NCBI GenBank assembly: GCA_948099385.1
Contig: CANUEZ040000179.1
Span: 10,434,001-10,498,000 of the forward strand
DNA: 64,000 bases
Source: Fasciola hepatica
Lineage: Eukaryota > Platyhelminthes > Trematoda > Plagiorchiida > Fasciolidae
Reading direction: 5' to 3'
Under the pieces are notes generated by a model. It saw only the letters and a list, made by a program, of their open reading frames with translations. It did no database searches and was not told where the DNA came from. Each line of letters opens with the position of its first letter. Position 1 is the stretch's first letter. The position numbers and the translations under genes are program-made. This document shows, in pieces, positions 54,286 to 64,000 of this stretch.

Positions 54286-55180
54286 TGAAGGTTTCTATCA
54301 AATCACTGCGAATGAACCGCTTTTTCATTGAGAACAGATCCAGGGCACGGAGACGCTCTGTGCAGGTAACCCCTTTTGTCCAGTCACCATTCTAGTGGCT
54401 AGCCCCTGAATCTTCTCCAGACAGTCTATATCTTTCCGGTAGTACTGTGCCCAGGCTTGCGCGCAGTGCTCCACATGCGGCCCAACTATGGCTCGGTATA
54501 TCCGAACGAAAGTCGCCGTCTCGCTACTCGACATTATAGATCTAACTCAAAAGAGTTCTCTCCGGGCCGTATTGGCTGCTGAGTTGCACTGCTTCGACGG
54601 CTTGAAGCTGTTGTCCATTATAACGCCCAGGTCTTTCACCTTAGAGACTACTTGCAACGAACCCACACCATTCTCACTAGCCCCTGTATTTGTGGTCAAG
54701 CATTGACACTTGGTGAGGTTCAGTGGAAGGTCCCATTTGCGTGCCCAGTTTTGTACTGCTAACATGTCAAGTTCTACATCTACTCCAGCCATATTGATGT
54801 CATCGGCAAACATAAAGGTGGGGTTTGCAAGCTCACATGCTAGGTCATTGGTGAAGATGGGGAAGAACAGAGGGCCGAGCACCGAGCCCTGTGGCATCCC
54901 ACTTGTTGCATCTTCCGGTTTTGAGACGTGACTACCCACCTTAACACTAGAGGCTCGCCCTGCTAAAAACCGCTTATCCATTGTCTTGCCTTTCTAACAA
55001 TTCCCATAGACTGCAGTTTGACGTCCGGAAATCTGTGGTTCACAGAATCAAAAGCCTTGCTGGGGCCCAAGAAGCAAGCCGCAATCGACTGCCCTTCGCC
55101 CAGGCGCTTGGTTACCTCACCGAGGAACAGTAGGAGATTTGACAAACAGGATCGTCTTGCCACGAACCCATGCTGGGCAT
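54286..55180 (-). mobile_element. LINE-D fragment, RT, interrupted by CR1-A
   Basis: On the - strand: LSNLLLFLGEVTKRLGEGQS and SKAFDSVNHRFPDVKLQSMG near 55150-55000; ASVKVGSH-like SSVKVGSHVSKPEDATSG and MPQGSVLGPLFFPIFTNDLA near 54945-54830; PTFMFADDINMAGVDVELD near 54810-54760 (FADD intact); WDLPLNLTKCQCLT; KVKDLGVIMDNSFKPSKQC; then IYRAIVGPHVEHCAQAWAQY and IQGLATRMV near 54500-54390; and RSDLIETFK at the left end. The rest of the C-terminus lies at 46858-47142. Confidence 0.8.
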
Positions 55181-56130
55181 TTTTAATAATAATAATAATG
55201 GTATATTTCTCGGATATGATCGAGACACACGCCCAGGCGCATAATCATGGTGTACAGCTTTACTCAGTAAAACGAAATATCCACAAACTTCAGGTATAAA
55301 ATCAAAAGTGCCAGCTGTAGAAAAACAGCCGGCGATAGTTCATATGGATCACTCTAATAATGGTTTCCGCGCCAAGCTTAAACCGGTTTCGGTTTCGCGC
55401 TGGGCGGTGCCGCACAGCGGGGATATCGAATAGGTAGTTCGATCGTGCTGCTGGAGGTGCATTATCAACGCAAATGATGCAAGCTGTGGAAAACGGCGGT
55501 TTACCGGGTATCTGCGAACAGCGAAGTTTCAAATAGGAAGAAAAAGAGATTTTATGGAAGTACACTCGGGGAAATTGATGCATGCGAAGAGAACAGCAAA
55601 CCACAAAGCTGATGCAAACCCTGAATGTCGGTTCTACCGGGGTTCAAGAAAAGGAATGAGTTATGAAACAAGGAGACATGAAACCACTTTTATGAATGTA
55701 CATTTTTGAACTTTGGTGAATGTGGAAGTAACAGAGGTCCATATGAGGGTAAGTTAAATTTCGGGATCAGTAACCTGTACCATTCAGAAATGTGAAAGTG
55801 CAACTGGAGGGCCCTGGAAGAGTGGAGGATCAATTTCCAGCCGGACACGAATCGAGCGAAAAGCGGACTGTTGCAATAGATAATAAAGTGGAGAATCTCC
55901 ACATTGACTTGGGCAGTATTATGCTGTTTCACTGACAAATATATATATATATATATATATGTGCATTGACGCATTGAGCCTCAGTGTTATTCGGCGTCAT
56001 TACTGGTAATGTTCTACATTCTATGGGTATAGTTCGTCTGGCGGGGTGAAGGATATGTGTCGGTAAATCAGTCCAGTGTGGCGAGATATGACAGATGTAA
56101 ATGACGACTAGTATATTAGCAGGTTGCATT
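55181..56130 (-). repeat. LINE 3'-region repeat, left member of an inverted pair
   Basis: On the - strand it ends with gaaatataccattattattattattaaaaa at 55181-55210. It is homologous in inverted orientation to 56780-57712: cagtgaaacagcataatactgcc and ggctggaaattgatcctccac correspond to cagtgaaacagcataataactcc and ggctggaaattgactccccac. Contains an (AT)n tract at 55938-55961. Confidence 0.65.
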
Positions 56131-56779
56131 GAACCGTTACTTGTTTTGGCTGTAATGTTGATATCAGCTGGAGTGGTTTTTTGTTAGAAAACCCTAATCA
56201 ATACGATTGGCAGTTGGGGGTATCTCCTGCCGCGTGGCTTGCTTGCAGTCCCAGATGATATGAAAGGTCCCACTTGGGTTCCCGTCGGTACGAGTCATAG
56301 TGGCATCTTTGGTTATCCAGTTTGGCGACCGAGATAGCGGGAGGCGACGAACCTGAAATAAATGGGGATTACAGCCTGGACGTGGTTCCAGCTATGGGTT
56401 AGGGTAATATATGACCACAACGGTAATGAACTGGTTAGGTTTATGTGAATGGGGCAAAGATAAAGTTCATTTAAGCGATCAATGGCACCTACTCCACGTC
56501 CTGGGTTGAGTAGGCTCACCGGGGACTGAGCTATAATGCTGCGGCCTAGAAAAGTTGCGTCAAACGGTTGGGCCATTTTGTATGCATTATAAAGGATTAT
56601 TGGTTCACAAGTTTCAGGTTCGTTTTCTCCCGCTGTCCCAGGCGCAAAACTGGCTAACCAAGGATGCCACTCTGACTCTTACGGACAGAGACTCAAGTGG
56701 AACCTACCATAGAAATTGGGACCGAAATCAAACCACACAACAGGAAATACTCCTAATTGCCTATCAGATCGTTCAGCTT
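56131..56779. other. Spacer between inverted LINE ends
   Basis: No coding sequence recognised, although further diverged inverted similarity may extend into it. Confidence 0.35.
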
Positions 56780-57712
56780 TTTCAAACGCAACCAACACGA
56801 ATTCCAGTTCACGCGCATGCCGCTAATATACAGCCACACTCGACTGATCGACCGACACATAATTTGTCCTGTCAGACGAACCTTACGCACTCGATGTCAG
56901 AAATGACGCTGAATAACACTAAAGGCAAATGTGTCAACACATACATATATATATATTTTCAGTGAAACAGCATAATAACTCCGGAGTCCATGCGGAGATT
57001 TCCAACTTTATCATCCGTTACCACTGTTTATCTTTCCTACGACCCGCAGCCGGCTGGAAATTGACTCCCCACTTCTCGAAGACCCTCTAGTTGCGCTTTC
57101 TTATTTCAGAATGGTACATGTCACTGATCCTGAACCTAAACTCACCTTTTTATGGTCTGCTGTTTCTCCCACATCCACCAGTGTTCACTCTCACAAAAAT
57201 GGTCTCATGCCCCCCTGCTTCAAAACTCATTCCGTTTATTGAACTCCGGTAAATCCGTCATTCAGGGTTTGCATTGTCTTCATGATCGCTATCCTCCTAG
57301 CATGCGCTGATTTTCCCGAACACACTTCTTTACAATTTATCCCACCTTTTCCTTTTGCTCAAAAATTTACTCCATCTGCAGAACCTTGGTGGGCCTCCGG
57401 TTTCCTTGGCTTGCATCATTCTCGTTCATAATGCGCCCTTGGCACTGCGTTACGATTTTTGGATATCTCCACCGCTCACCAGTGCCCAGACCGGATTGGA
57501 AACCTGTTCAAAACTGCCGCGCGAACCATTATCAGAATGATCCATTCAAAGTGTTGCTGGCTTTGTTTTTCCATCTCTGATACTCTCGACTTTCAAATTC
57601 AGAATTTGTGAATATTTCATCCTATTGAGTAACGTGTTACACCATGATCATGCGCTGCAGCGTGCATCTCGACCATGGCCGAGAAATATACCAGTATTAT
57701 TATTATTACAGG
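56780..57712 (+). repeat. LINE 3'-region repeat, right member of an inverted pair
   Basis: Homologous to the reverse complement of 55181-56130 and ending in gagaaatataccagtattattattattacag. A 3' end with an ATT tail identifies it as the terminal part of a CR1-like LINE. Roughly three-quarters identity by eye, so both insertions are old. Confidence 0.65.
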
Positions 57713-58377
57713 TTGGTGTGGCAGTGTTGGGATACTAAGAAATACCTATAGCTTTAAGGTTAAAAAAATCTAGAAATGGGAACCCTTGATCTAGTTTGCT
57801 TACGCAGTCTGCAGTTCAGCTCCGGGGCGGTAAGGTGGGTTTGAAGGAACAATGAGAGTTAATGGGACTGGTACCCTGCTAGCATAGCACTATATTTGTT
57901 ACGGTCTCTTCCGGTATAGTGGTTACTCTATATTGAATGGTTCCTGAGGGGCCCTAAAGTGAAAGAAACTATGATGGTGTCGGTGATGACGTACTAAAGG
58001 AAATTGGTCTCGTGCCGAGCAACATAGCCGTGAGTTTGTCTAAGCACATCCTCGATGGTGCTAGTGTGCTGAGATTATACTTGATTGGAAGCAAGGATAT
58101 CCGATATAGTGGTGTTTGCATGGTTACCGTGATATCTTTCTCGTTGTTGGCATATTGCAAAACAGGAAAACATCTATGTGAGAACTGGTTTGGAGAGCCG
58201 TGAGAGGTGGGAACGGGATGGGGCCAAATTTTCGTCAAGGAAGAGAACTCTAACGGTTCACATTCAGTGCCCACGGTAGGCAACACTAGGGCCTACTTCA
58301 GCTAGGGAGGCAGCAAGATACACATCCATTAGCATCCAGAGCGTGCCGCTCCGAGAGTGCACCACAACCTTTTAGAC
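57713..58377. other. No recognisable gene
   Basis: About 660 bases between the LINE 3' end and the tail of CR1-B. No protein family or repeat recognised. Confidence 0.35.
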
Positions 58378-59098
58378 GTTATTATTATTATTTTTTAGTT
58401 TTATCACAGTAAGGTATCTGACTGTCAGAGAAGGCGGAGCTGCTTTCGGTGGGTGACCACGGCTCCCACGCCCCGGCCGAAACATAAACCGCATGTAACA
58501 AGCCACTTTGAGAATAGGTCAACCACACCAGTCAATCCGTAGCAACACGGCAGCCTGGGGACATGGCTCACGTATGACAAGGCTGGTATGCCTGGAAGAC
58601 AAAGCAGTGGGGTATTTTTTCTCTCTTTTTTATGCCAATCTCTTACCTTTTAGGTTTCTATCGTCTTGTCGATGGCCAGCTCTGTGCACGGAGAATATCG
58701 CAGCCAGGAACGCTCACAGATGTGCCGCGGTAACACTCGCCATATATGTGAAGTCAGATCCCCAATGCAGTTTACTTAAGACAGAAAATGCGGGGGAAGG
58801 TAGAGTCAACCACAGCCTGCGATTATTTGTTGGGACTCAAGCTCACTGAAACACCAGTTGGCACAAGGGTGAGGCACTACTTGCAGCCCTAACAACGTGA
58901 TGCCCTTATACCTGAGTACGCCATGGGCCGCTATGTTGGCTTGCCGCAAAAAAGGTATTTGATGGTACAAAATTAAGATTGTTTTGCCGTCCGGGATCGT
59001 GTGAATGAACCGCTGAGTTCCGTAATTGCTGAAGCGAGGAGGCCAACCCTATGCGGGTCTAATTTAGACTAGGTTGCTCAAAGTGGTTATTCGATTTA

Positions 59099-61314
59099 TT
59101 AGTACTCTTTACCTACCTCAAAGGCCTGAGCTCTTGAAATATAAGGATTGTACATCCTGGTCAGCGTGTCCACCGTTAGGGCTACGCTTATTTCTTGTTT
59201 GAAAGCCACCGATGTCGGTGATAATGCCCGAATTCGTTGTGGTAGCTTGTTCCACAGTGAAGCGTACTTGTTAATGAAGAAGTTTGACCGAACTGCAGGC
59301 TTCGGTAGAGGGACAGAAACCAAGAACTCATTGTTACGTAAGGGATAAGTAGAAAGGGTTTTCACCTGCGGTGCTGAACTACATGATCTATTCCTAAAGA
59401 TATTGTGAAAGAATGGGAGGTTATTTCTTATGCGGCGTAGCCATAAGGGATCGATTTTCAGCCGCTCACAACGTTCTATGTAATTAGAGGGCAAAGAAAA
59501 ACCTGTGAGTTGTTTAGTGAATGCCCGTTGTACGTTCTCAAACGCTACACGGTCCCTTTGTCGCATGTTGGAACAAATGATTGAGCCGTATTCCAGAAGA
59601 GGTCTAACATGGGACTTAAAAATGTTTAGGCTACTTTCCGGCAAAATAAATGTTCGATGTATTAGCCCGATCGTACGGCGTGCTTTAGCCACCTGGATGG
59701 CTGCGTGTTCCGAAAAGTCAAACGTACATGAGTAGTGTAGACCCAAGTCACGTACCTGAGAGTTATTGGGGAAGAATTTGCCGGTTATACTAAATCTTCC
59801 AATGAGGACGTGACATTTATACGTAATAATATTACCTTTTTCGGCGGAAAAACTCATTTTCCAATCATCAGTCCAGGAGCTGAGAGCGAGCAGTTCCCCT
59901 ATAATGTCATCCATGGTGGAGGCTAACGCCGTGGGCTCAAAAGTGTACACGATTTTGATGTCATCTGCGAACAGGAAGCAAACTCCTCGTTGGAAAATGG
60001 TAAATATATCGTTTACGTACATTAGGAACAGTAGTGGGCCCGGCACACTACCTTGGTTCAAACCACTAGTTACGGGACGGGGTTCGGACAAATTCCGCCT
60101 ATACTTACGACCTGGTCTCGGGCTGATACATGGGATGCAAACCAAGCGAGAATTGGGTCCACAATCCCATATGTTTTGATCTTCTGTAGTAACCGGACGT
60201 GGGATACTCGGTCGAACGCCTTGGTCATGTCCAAAAAGATCACGATTGCCGATTTACCAATATTGACAGCATCTGTGACCAGGTTGAGGAAATCTTTCAT
60301 GCATTTCGCACATGATCTGTTTTTCAGAAAACCATGCTGACCAGCGTTGATTGGACTATGGTTAAGGTGACGTGTCAGCCTTTCCTTGATCATTCTTTCC
60401 GTGATTCTGGACACGACCGGGGTGTGGTTCACCGGCCGATAGTCAACTGGATCTGGACGTAATCCTCTTTTGCGCATAGGCATCATAGTGGATGTTTTCC
60501 ATTGAGAAGGGGAAACACTGCACCTGAGTGACAAATTGAATATGTTTGTCAGCAACATTGGAACGTCTTCGCCACCTCAACTAAAAATGGCCGGTGGCAA
60601 TGCATTCAGACCTGGCCTGCAGGACGGTCTTGTTCTTGCAACATGGACTGAAACCTCATCAGGGTAGAACACTACCGTCGAGCAAGTTACTGATGTCACC
60701 GGATTTAGAAAGGGGATGGATGTGGCGTCATCCGTCGTTAAAGAGGAGGCAAAGCAGGTGCTGAAAGCCTCCGTAATCGAAAGAGGGTCATCCAAGTAAT
60801 TATTGTTATAGTTCAAATATGGGATGTCTTGATTAGGTTGCTTGTTTCTGGCCTTCATTAGCCTGGCCAGTGCCTCCACCTTGTTTGGGTGGCTCAAGGC
60901 ATTTAGTTCCTCTTTCTTCTTAGAAGAATCCAAAAGCAATTTAATCGTATGGGATATACGTTTTATTTGAAGATACAACGAGAAGTCCCTCGTCTTAGTG
61001 AATCTTTGTTGGAGTTTGGCTAGGCTACCGTTAAGACGATCTAGGGAGTTCCGCTGTTTGCGCATGATAGGCCCCGAGGCTGGATTGATTTTGTCGAGGC
61101 AGTAATAAAGATCCGAATACAGTTGGGCGGCCGCTATCTGTAGGTCATTAGATAAAAACGATTCGTCCCAGTTCAGGGAACGGATAAAAAGAGGGCAGGC
61201 TATTCCAGCAAGCTTTATGGTACTGCTTATTGTTGGTCGGAGGGTGTGTTTCTGCTGACTTATCAGTGTGAGGTCAGGGTGCAGTAAAAACACAGGATAC
61301 CATCTTGTGGTCAC
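59099..61314 (-). pseudogene. CR1-B reverse transcriptase, frameshifted
   Basis: Three frames in series: 61314-60577 (linker, ending RTRPSCRPGLNALPPAI); 60558-60070 (WKTSTMMPMRKRGLRPDPVD, YRPVNHTPVVSRITERMI, GQHGFLKNRSCAKCMKDFL, IFLDMTKAFDRVSHVRLLQ); and 60145-59099 (LNQGSVPGPLLFLMYVNDIF, VCFLFADDIKIVYTF with FADD, SQVRDLGLHYSCTFDFSEHA, FKSHVRPLLEYGSIICS, FENVQRAFTKQLTGFS, KYASLWNKLPQRIRALSPTS and the end AFEVGKEY). The catalytic aspartates remain; only two shifts break the domain. Confidence 0.82.
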
Positions 61315-61419
61315 TTCCGGTGAAGCGACTTAAGATTTGGGTAGCAAAACTCTTGATACCAATAGTGAAGATAAGGTCTAATGTATTTCCCCTCGGGTGG
61401 GGGATAAAACATGCTGTAC

Positions 61420-62046
61420 CTAATTACCCACATGGATACACGAAAGGAAATCATGGAGTTTTGGGGGCGATGTCATGGAATGCCAGCATATTTCAGGCAC
61501 GTTGAAATCGCCAGCTAGGATTTTAGCGGCTACGGGGAGGTTAGAGACATGGTTGAACGCGTCTATTACTGCTGTCAACTCGTGCATGCCCTGGTTTGGA
61601 GGACGGTAGAGACTTCCTACGAGAAGTAGTTGTTGATCTTCTCTGATGGTGAGCCAGACCGAGTCTGGAATGTTTTCTAGAATAGGATGATGGAACCCAC
61701 TCGCCGTGAATATGTGTCTGGTGTAAATGATGCAGCCGCCTCCTCTTTGGTCAGATCTACTGTTGGCGGTGGTTTGATAGCCGGGTATGGATACGTGGTT
61801 AAATGGGGTGTGATCCGTCAGCCAAGTCTCGGTAACTAGTAGGATATCAGGGTGTAGGTCTAATGCAAGCTCTCCAAGCGGGGGCAATTTTGGGAGGAGA
61901 GAGCGGACGTTAAGTAGTGAGATCGACGAGGTGTTTTTGGTTAGGTCCTCAGTAGATAGAGCCGTAATTTCATTGTGATTAGGTGATGAAGGATCGTCAA
62001 ATAAGGCATGGCTTACGATGGGTAGTCGAAGCTCGGCCCATTTCAA
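61420..62046 (-). pseudogene. CR1-B APE-type endonuclease, frameshifted at its end
   Basis: Motifs in order: SSISLLNVRSLLPKLPPLGE, DILLVTETWLTDHTPFNHVS (catalytic Glu), RGGGCIIYTRHIF, SVWLTIREDQQLLLVGSLYR and KILAGDFNVPEICWHSM (catalytic Asp/Asn). The remaining part, including the SDH box (FTGSDHKMVSCVF near 61330-61290), lies in other frames after shifts near 61420 and 61370. Confidence 0.78.
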
Positions 62047-62185
62047 CGGCGTTTCAGATGAAGAGTTTGTGCCTGTGACTAAATGCGCTGTTGGGCTTTC
62101 AAGAAAGGCGTAATTTGAAGGGCAGTTAGGGGGTTCTAATTAAAACGGATGAATCCTGGAGGGGGTAAGTGAGGCGCAGAAGGAG

Positions 62186-63244
62186 CTAGGGGGGATAGAG
62201 GTGGTAAGGACTTATGGACATTTGGTGCATTAGCCCGGGGCTTGATGCTATATGCGGATTGTGGTTGAGTGAGGGATAAAGACGAAAAAACGGGAGCGGT
62301 CCGGGGGCGGGGTGGAAGTTGAAGCTTGTGCCAAGGTTGCGGACTGCACTGGGATAGTCCACTGAAGGAGAAAATGGGAGACTAGGAATGTTCGACAGGA
62401 AGGGTTGAACTTGGTGGTGATATGGGTCTTGGAGGACCCCCAGAGAGGTGAAATCGAATACTCCGTTTCGAGAGGTATAGGGCACGGGAGCGAAGGCATG
62501 TTGGACCAGTGGTGGAAAGAAAGGTCTGCCCGGCACCATATTTGGTATCGGGGCAACCTGTATTATCCTTGGGGGCATACGTGGTGGTGCTGAACACGGG
62601 TCGAGAGCAGGCCACTGGGTCTCTGGGAAGGACTTACATTGAGTGGGATTGGGCGTGGGTCGGACCCTATTGTGAGTTTTCTGACAATTCGAGCGCAGCT
62701 CGAGTAGGCTGGATGCTTGTATCTTTGAACTGGTACTCTCTGTAGGCCTAAAGTCTGCACGGTTAGGTTCAGGTTTGTGGGTGGATCGGTGCGGTTGCCT
62801 CCGGGAGCCCACAGATGTTTGACGACTGATTTCCGGTTTTACTTCGGATTGCATGTTAGAGGAGCCCTGGCAGTTAGGCCCCACTCTGTCTGTTTGCGCG
62901 TGATGACGGACCGGAGTGGGTCTCGCGTTTGCACGTTTTGTTGGTCCGGAAAGGTTCGTGGAGGAATTGAGAGATCTAGTAAGAGCAGGAGGGACAGGCG
63001 AATGGGCCCAACCGGATGAAGTAGTGGGAGTAGAGGTAGCCTGCATCCTACGAACCCGCTTACTTGGTGGAGGTATGGCCGGTGATGGAGAGGCCCCTAA
63101 CGCCCGATCTACAGTGCCGTTGTTAGGGGCAGGTGAGGTGGATGCGCTGCGGGTGGGGGTCAAAGCTGCATCTAGAAGTACCTGTCGCCCACTGGATGTT
63201 ACCTGGTGGTCCGACGAGGGTGAGCTGTCAAGGTCGACAGGCAC
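62186..63244 (-). CDS. CR1-B N-terminal Pro/Ser-rich open frame (352 codons)
   Basis: A low-complexity reading frame rich in Pro, Ser, Thr and Arg (SPAPNNGTVDRALGASPSPA; TSKIQASSLLELRSN; PPRMPPRIIQVAPIPNMVPG), without zinc-finger or RNA-binding motifs that I can see. Its position directly upstream of the endonuclease fits the C-terminal part of ORF1 or the ORF1-ORF2 linker. It has no independent function that I can support. Confidence 0.55.
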   Translation of the reverse strand: MPVDLDSSPSSDHQVTSSGRQVLLDAALTPTRSASTSPAPNNGTVDRALGASPSPAIPPPSKRVRRMQATSTPTTSSGWAHSPVPPALTRSLNSSTNLSGPTKRANARPTPVRHHAQTDRVGPNCQGSSNMQSEVKPEISRQTSVGSRRQPHRSTHKPEPNRADFRPTESTSSKIQASSLLELRSNCQKTHNRVRPTPNPTQCKSFPETQWPALDPCSAPPRMPPRIIQVAPIPNMVPGRPFFPPLVQHAFAPVPYTSRNGVFDFTSLGVLQDPYHHQVQPFLSNIPSLPFSPSVDYPSAVRNLGTSFNFHPAPGPLPFFRLYPSLNHNPHIASSPGLMHQMSISPYHLYPP

Positions 63245-63297
63245 CTGAATTGATATGTGGTTGTGTTAAACCAAGGCTGGTGCCCGCAAACTGAAAA

Positions 63298-63952
63298 TGC
63301 TCAGTCATAATCCCGCACCACAAGAAAGGTCCACTGCATGAGGCAACTAACTACCGTCTCATTAACTATACACCTATCCTCTCTCGGCTAATGGAAAAAA
63401 TCGTAAAAGAACACATCGTAAAGCACCTATTTCAAATGGACATTATTAATCCTAAACAACACGGTTTCCTTCGGCCAAGATCTTGCGCAACCTGCCAACT
63501 CGATTTTTCGAATCTCATCACTGAAATGGCAGACAATGGAATGGCCCTTACAGTACTTTACTTGGAAATGTCAAAGGCATTTGACCGCATGCCACACCCA
63601 CATTTTCTGGCCAAAATCCGATCCCTTGGCATTACATAAACGCAAGCTACCTCCAGGATTCTTAGCCGTTTGTGGTTCAGCCATTGCTAACAAGCAAATC
63701 TTTCGAGACTTTGGCTTAAACTATTCCTGCACATTCAATTTCTCGGAATATTCGGCCCTCCAAGTCGCTAAGACCAGAAAGCGCCTGGGGCTAATATTTC
63801 GCTCCTTCCGACCTCGAAACTGCATTCTTTCCCTTCATAAATCTCATGCCAGACATTTATTAGAATACTGCCCGCTGATTTTTTTTGAAATATGCGGAAA
63901 TCAAAAAGAGTTTGTATCTAATCAGGTCAACGTAGTTTTACCAAGCGAATGA
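63298..63952 (+). mobile_element. CR1-C retrotransposon RT fragment with internal deletion
   Basis: The + strand encodes HKKGPLHEATNYRLINYTPI, LSRLMEKIVKEHIVK, QHGFLRPRSCATCQLDFSNL and YLEMSKAFDRMPHPHFLAK, then jumps near 63640 directly to FRDFGLNYSCTFNFSEYSAL, QVAKTRKRLGLIFRSFRPRN and SHARHLLEYCPLIF. Compared with CR1-A and CR1-B the block containing the QGSVLGP and FADD boxes is absent, so the copy is catalytically dead. Continues toward the window end in degenerate form. Confidence 0.75.
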
Positions 63953-64000
63953 TTGGAGGGAGCTCATCCCTCACTTATAAGGAACGCTACTTCTTTTTCA

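Larger units (their letters stand above)
58378..63250 (-). mobile_element. CR1-B retrotransposon (~4.9 kb), inactivated
   Basis: A CR1/Jockey-like element on the - strand. From 5' (right): a Pro/Ser-rich region, an APE-type endonuclease, RT, a ~720-bp 3' untranslated region and an (ATA)n tail at 58378-58398. Domain order and wording are parallel to CR1-A, but the families are clearly distinct. The 5' end is lost near 63250. Frameshifts occur at about 61420, 61315, 60570 and 60145-60070. Confidence 0.82.

Overview
The window looks like an intronic stretch of a large, repeat-rich parasitic flatworm genome (trematode or cestode; I cannot decide which by eye). The reasons are a metazoan gene with multi-kilobase GT-AG introns, and a dense mixture of RTE-type and CR1/Jockey-type non-LTR retrotransposons, a Penelope-like element, a Ty3/gypsy remnant, a tRNA-headed SINE and AT microsatellites. 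Nothing resembles a prokaryotic operon, a phage or a CRISPR locus.

One host gene can be reconstructed with confidence. It is a Qa-SNARE of the syntaxin-7/12 type on the + strand, with four coding exons (5572-5780, 15252-15451, 21214-21413, 30231-30371) spread over 24.8 kb. Splice phases agree at all three junctions and give a 249-residue protein with an N-terminal helical region, a SNARE motif with the zero-layer glutamine, and a C-terminal membrane anchor. Its three introns (9.5, 5.8 and 8.8 kb) hold many of the transposable elements in the window.

Layout. 1-5.5 kb: 3' end of an RTE-1 element, a SINE copy, and a decayed CR1-like LINE (LINE-D). 5.6-30.4 kb: the syntaxin gene. Intron 1 carries LINE C-terminal scraps, an RTE-2 fragment, an almost complete RTE-1 element inserted into a SINE, and a second SINE. 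Intron 2 carries rearranged RTE-1 pieces and a Penelope-like element. Intron 3 carries a truncated RTE-1 with a long intact reverse transcriptase (RT) reading frame, one pair of near-identical inverted repeats and part of an unclassified repeat family. 30.4-34.8 kb: an RTE-2 3' end and more copies of the unclassified family. 34.9-37.5 kb: a copy of the CR1-A 3' half. 37.7-39.8 kb: a CR1-like element with a 652-codon intact RT frame. 40.0-43.3 kb: a Ty3/gypsy pol fragment followed by a large imperfect palindrome. 44.1-44.5 kb: an AT-rich palindrome. 45.7-55.2 kb: LINE-D fragments, one split by a roughly 7-kb CR1-A element. 55.2-57.7 kb: inverted LINE 3' ends. 58.4-63.3 kb: a CR1-B element on the - strand. 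63.3-64.0 kb: an internally deleted CR1-C fragment.

The genes do not form a pathway. The window is one housekeeping trafficking gene plus a record of retrotransposition. The most informative signals are evolutionary: two near-identical inverted RTE-1 3' ends sharing the same disabling mutations, a 21-bp RTE-tail micro-insertion with a 9-bp target duplication whose empty site is visible in paralogous repeats, and a CR1-A pair whose identity drops abruptly as if part of it had been gene-converted. I did not find a convincing new biological system. Element names RTE-1, RTE-2, CR1-A/B/C/F, LINE-D, repeat F, repeat G and SINE-1 are local labels, not database names.
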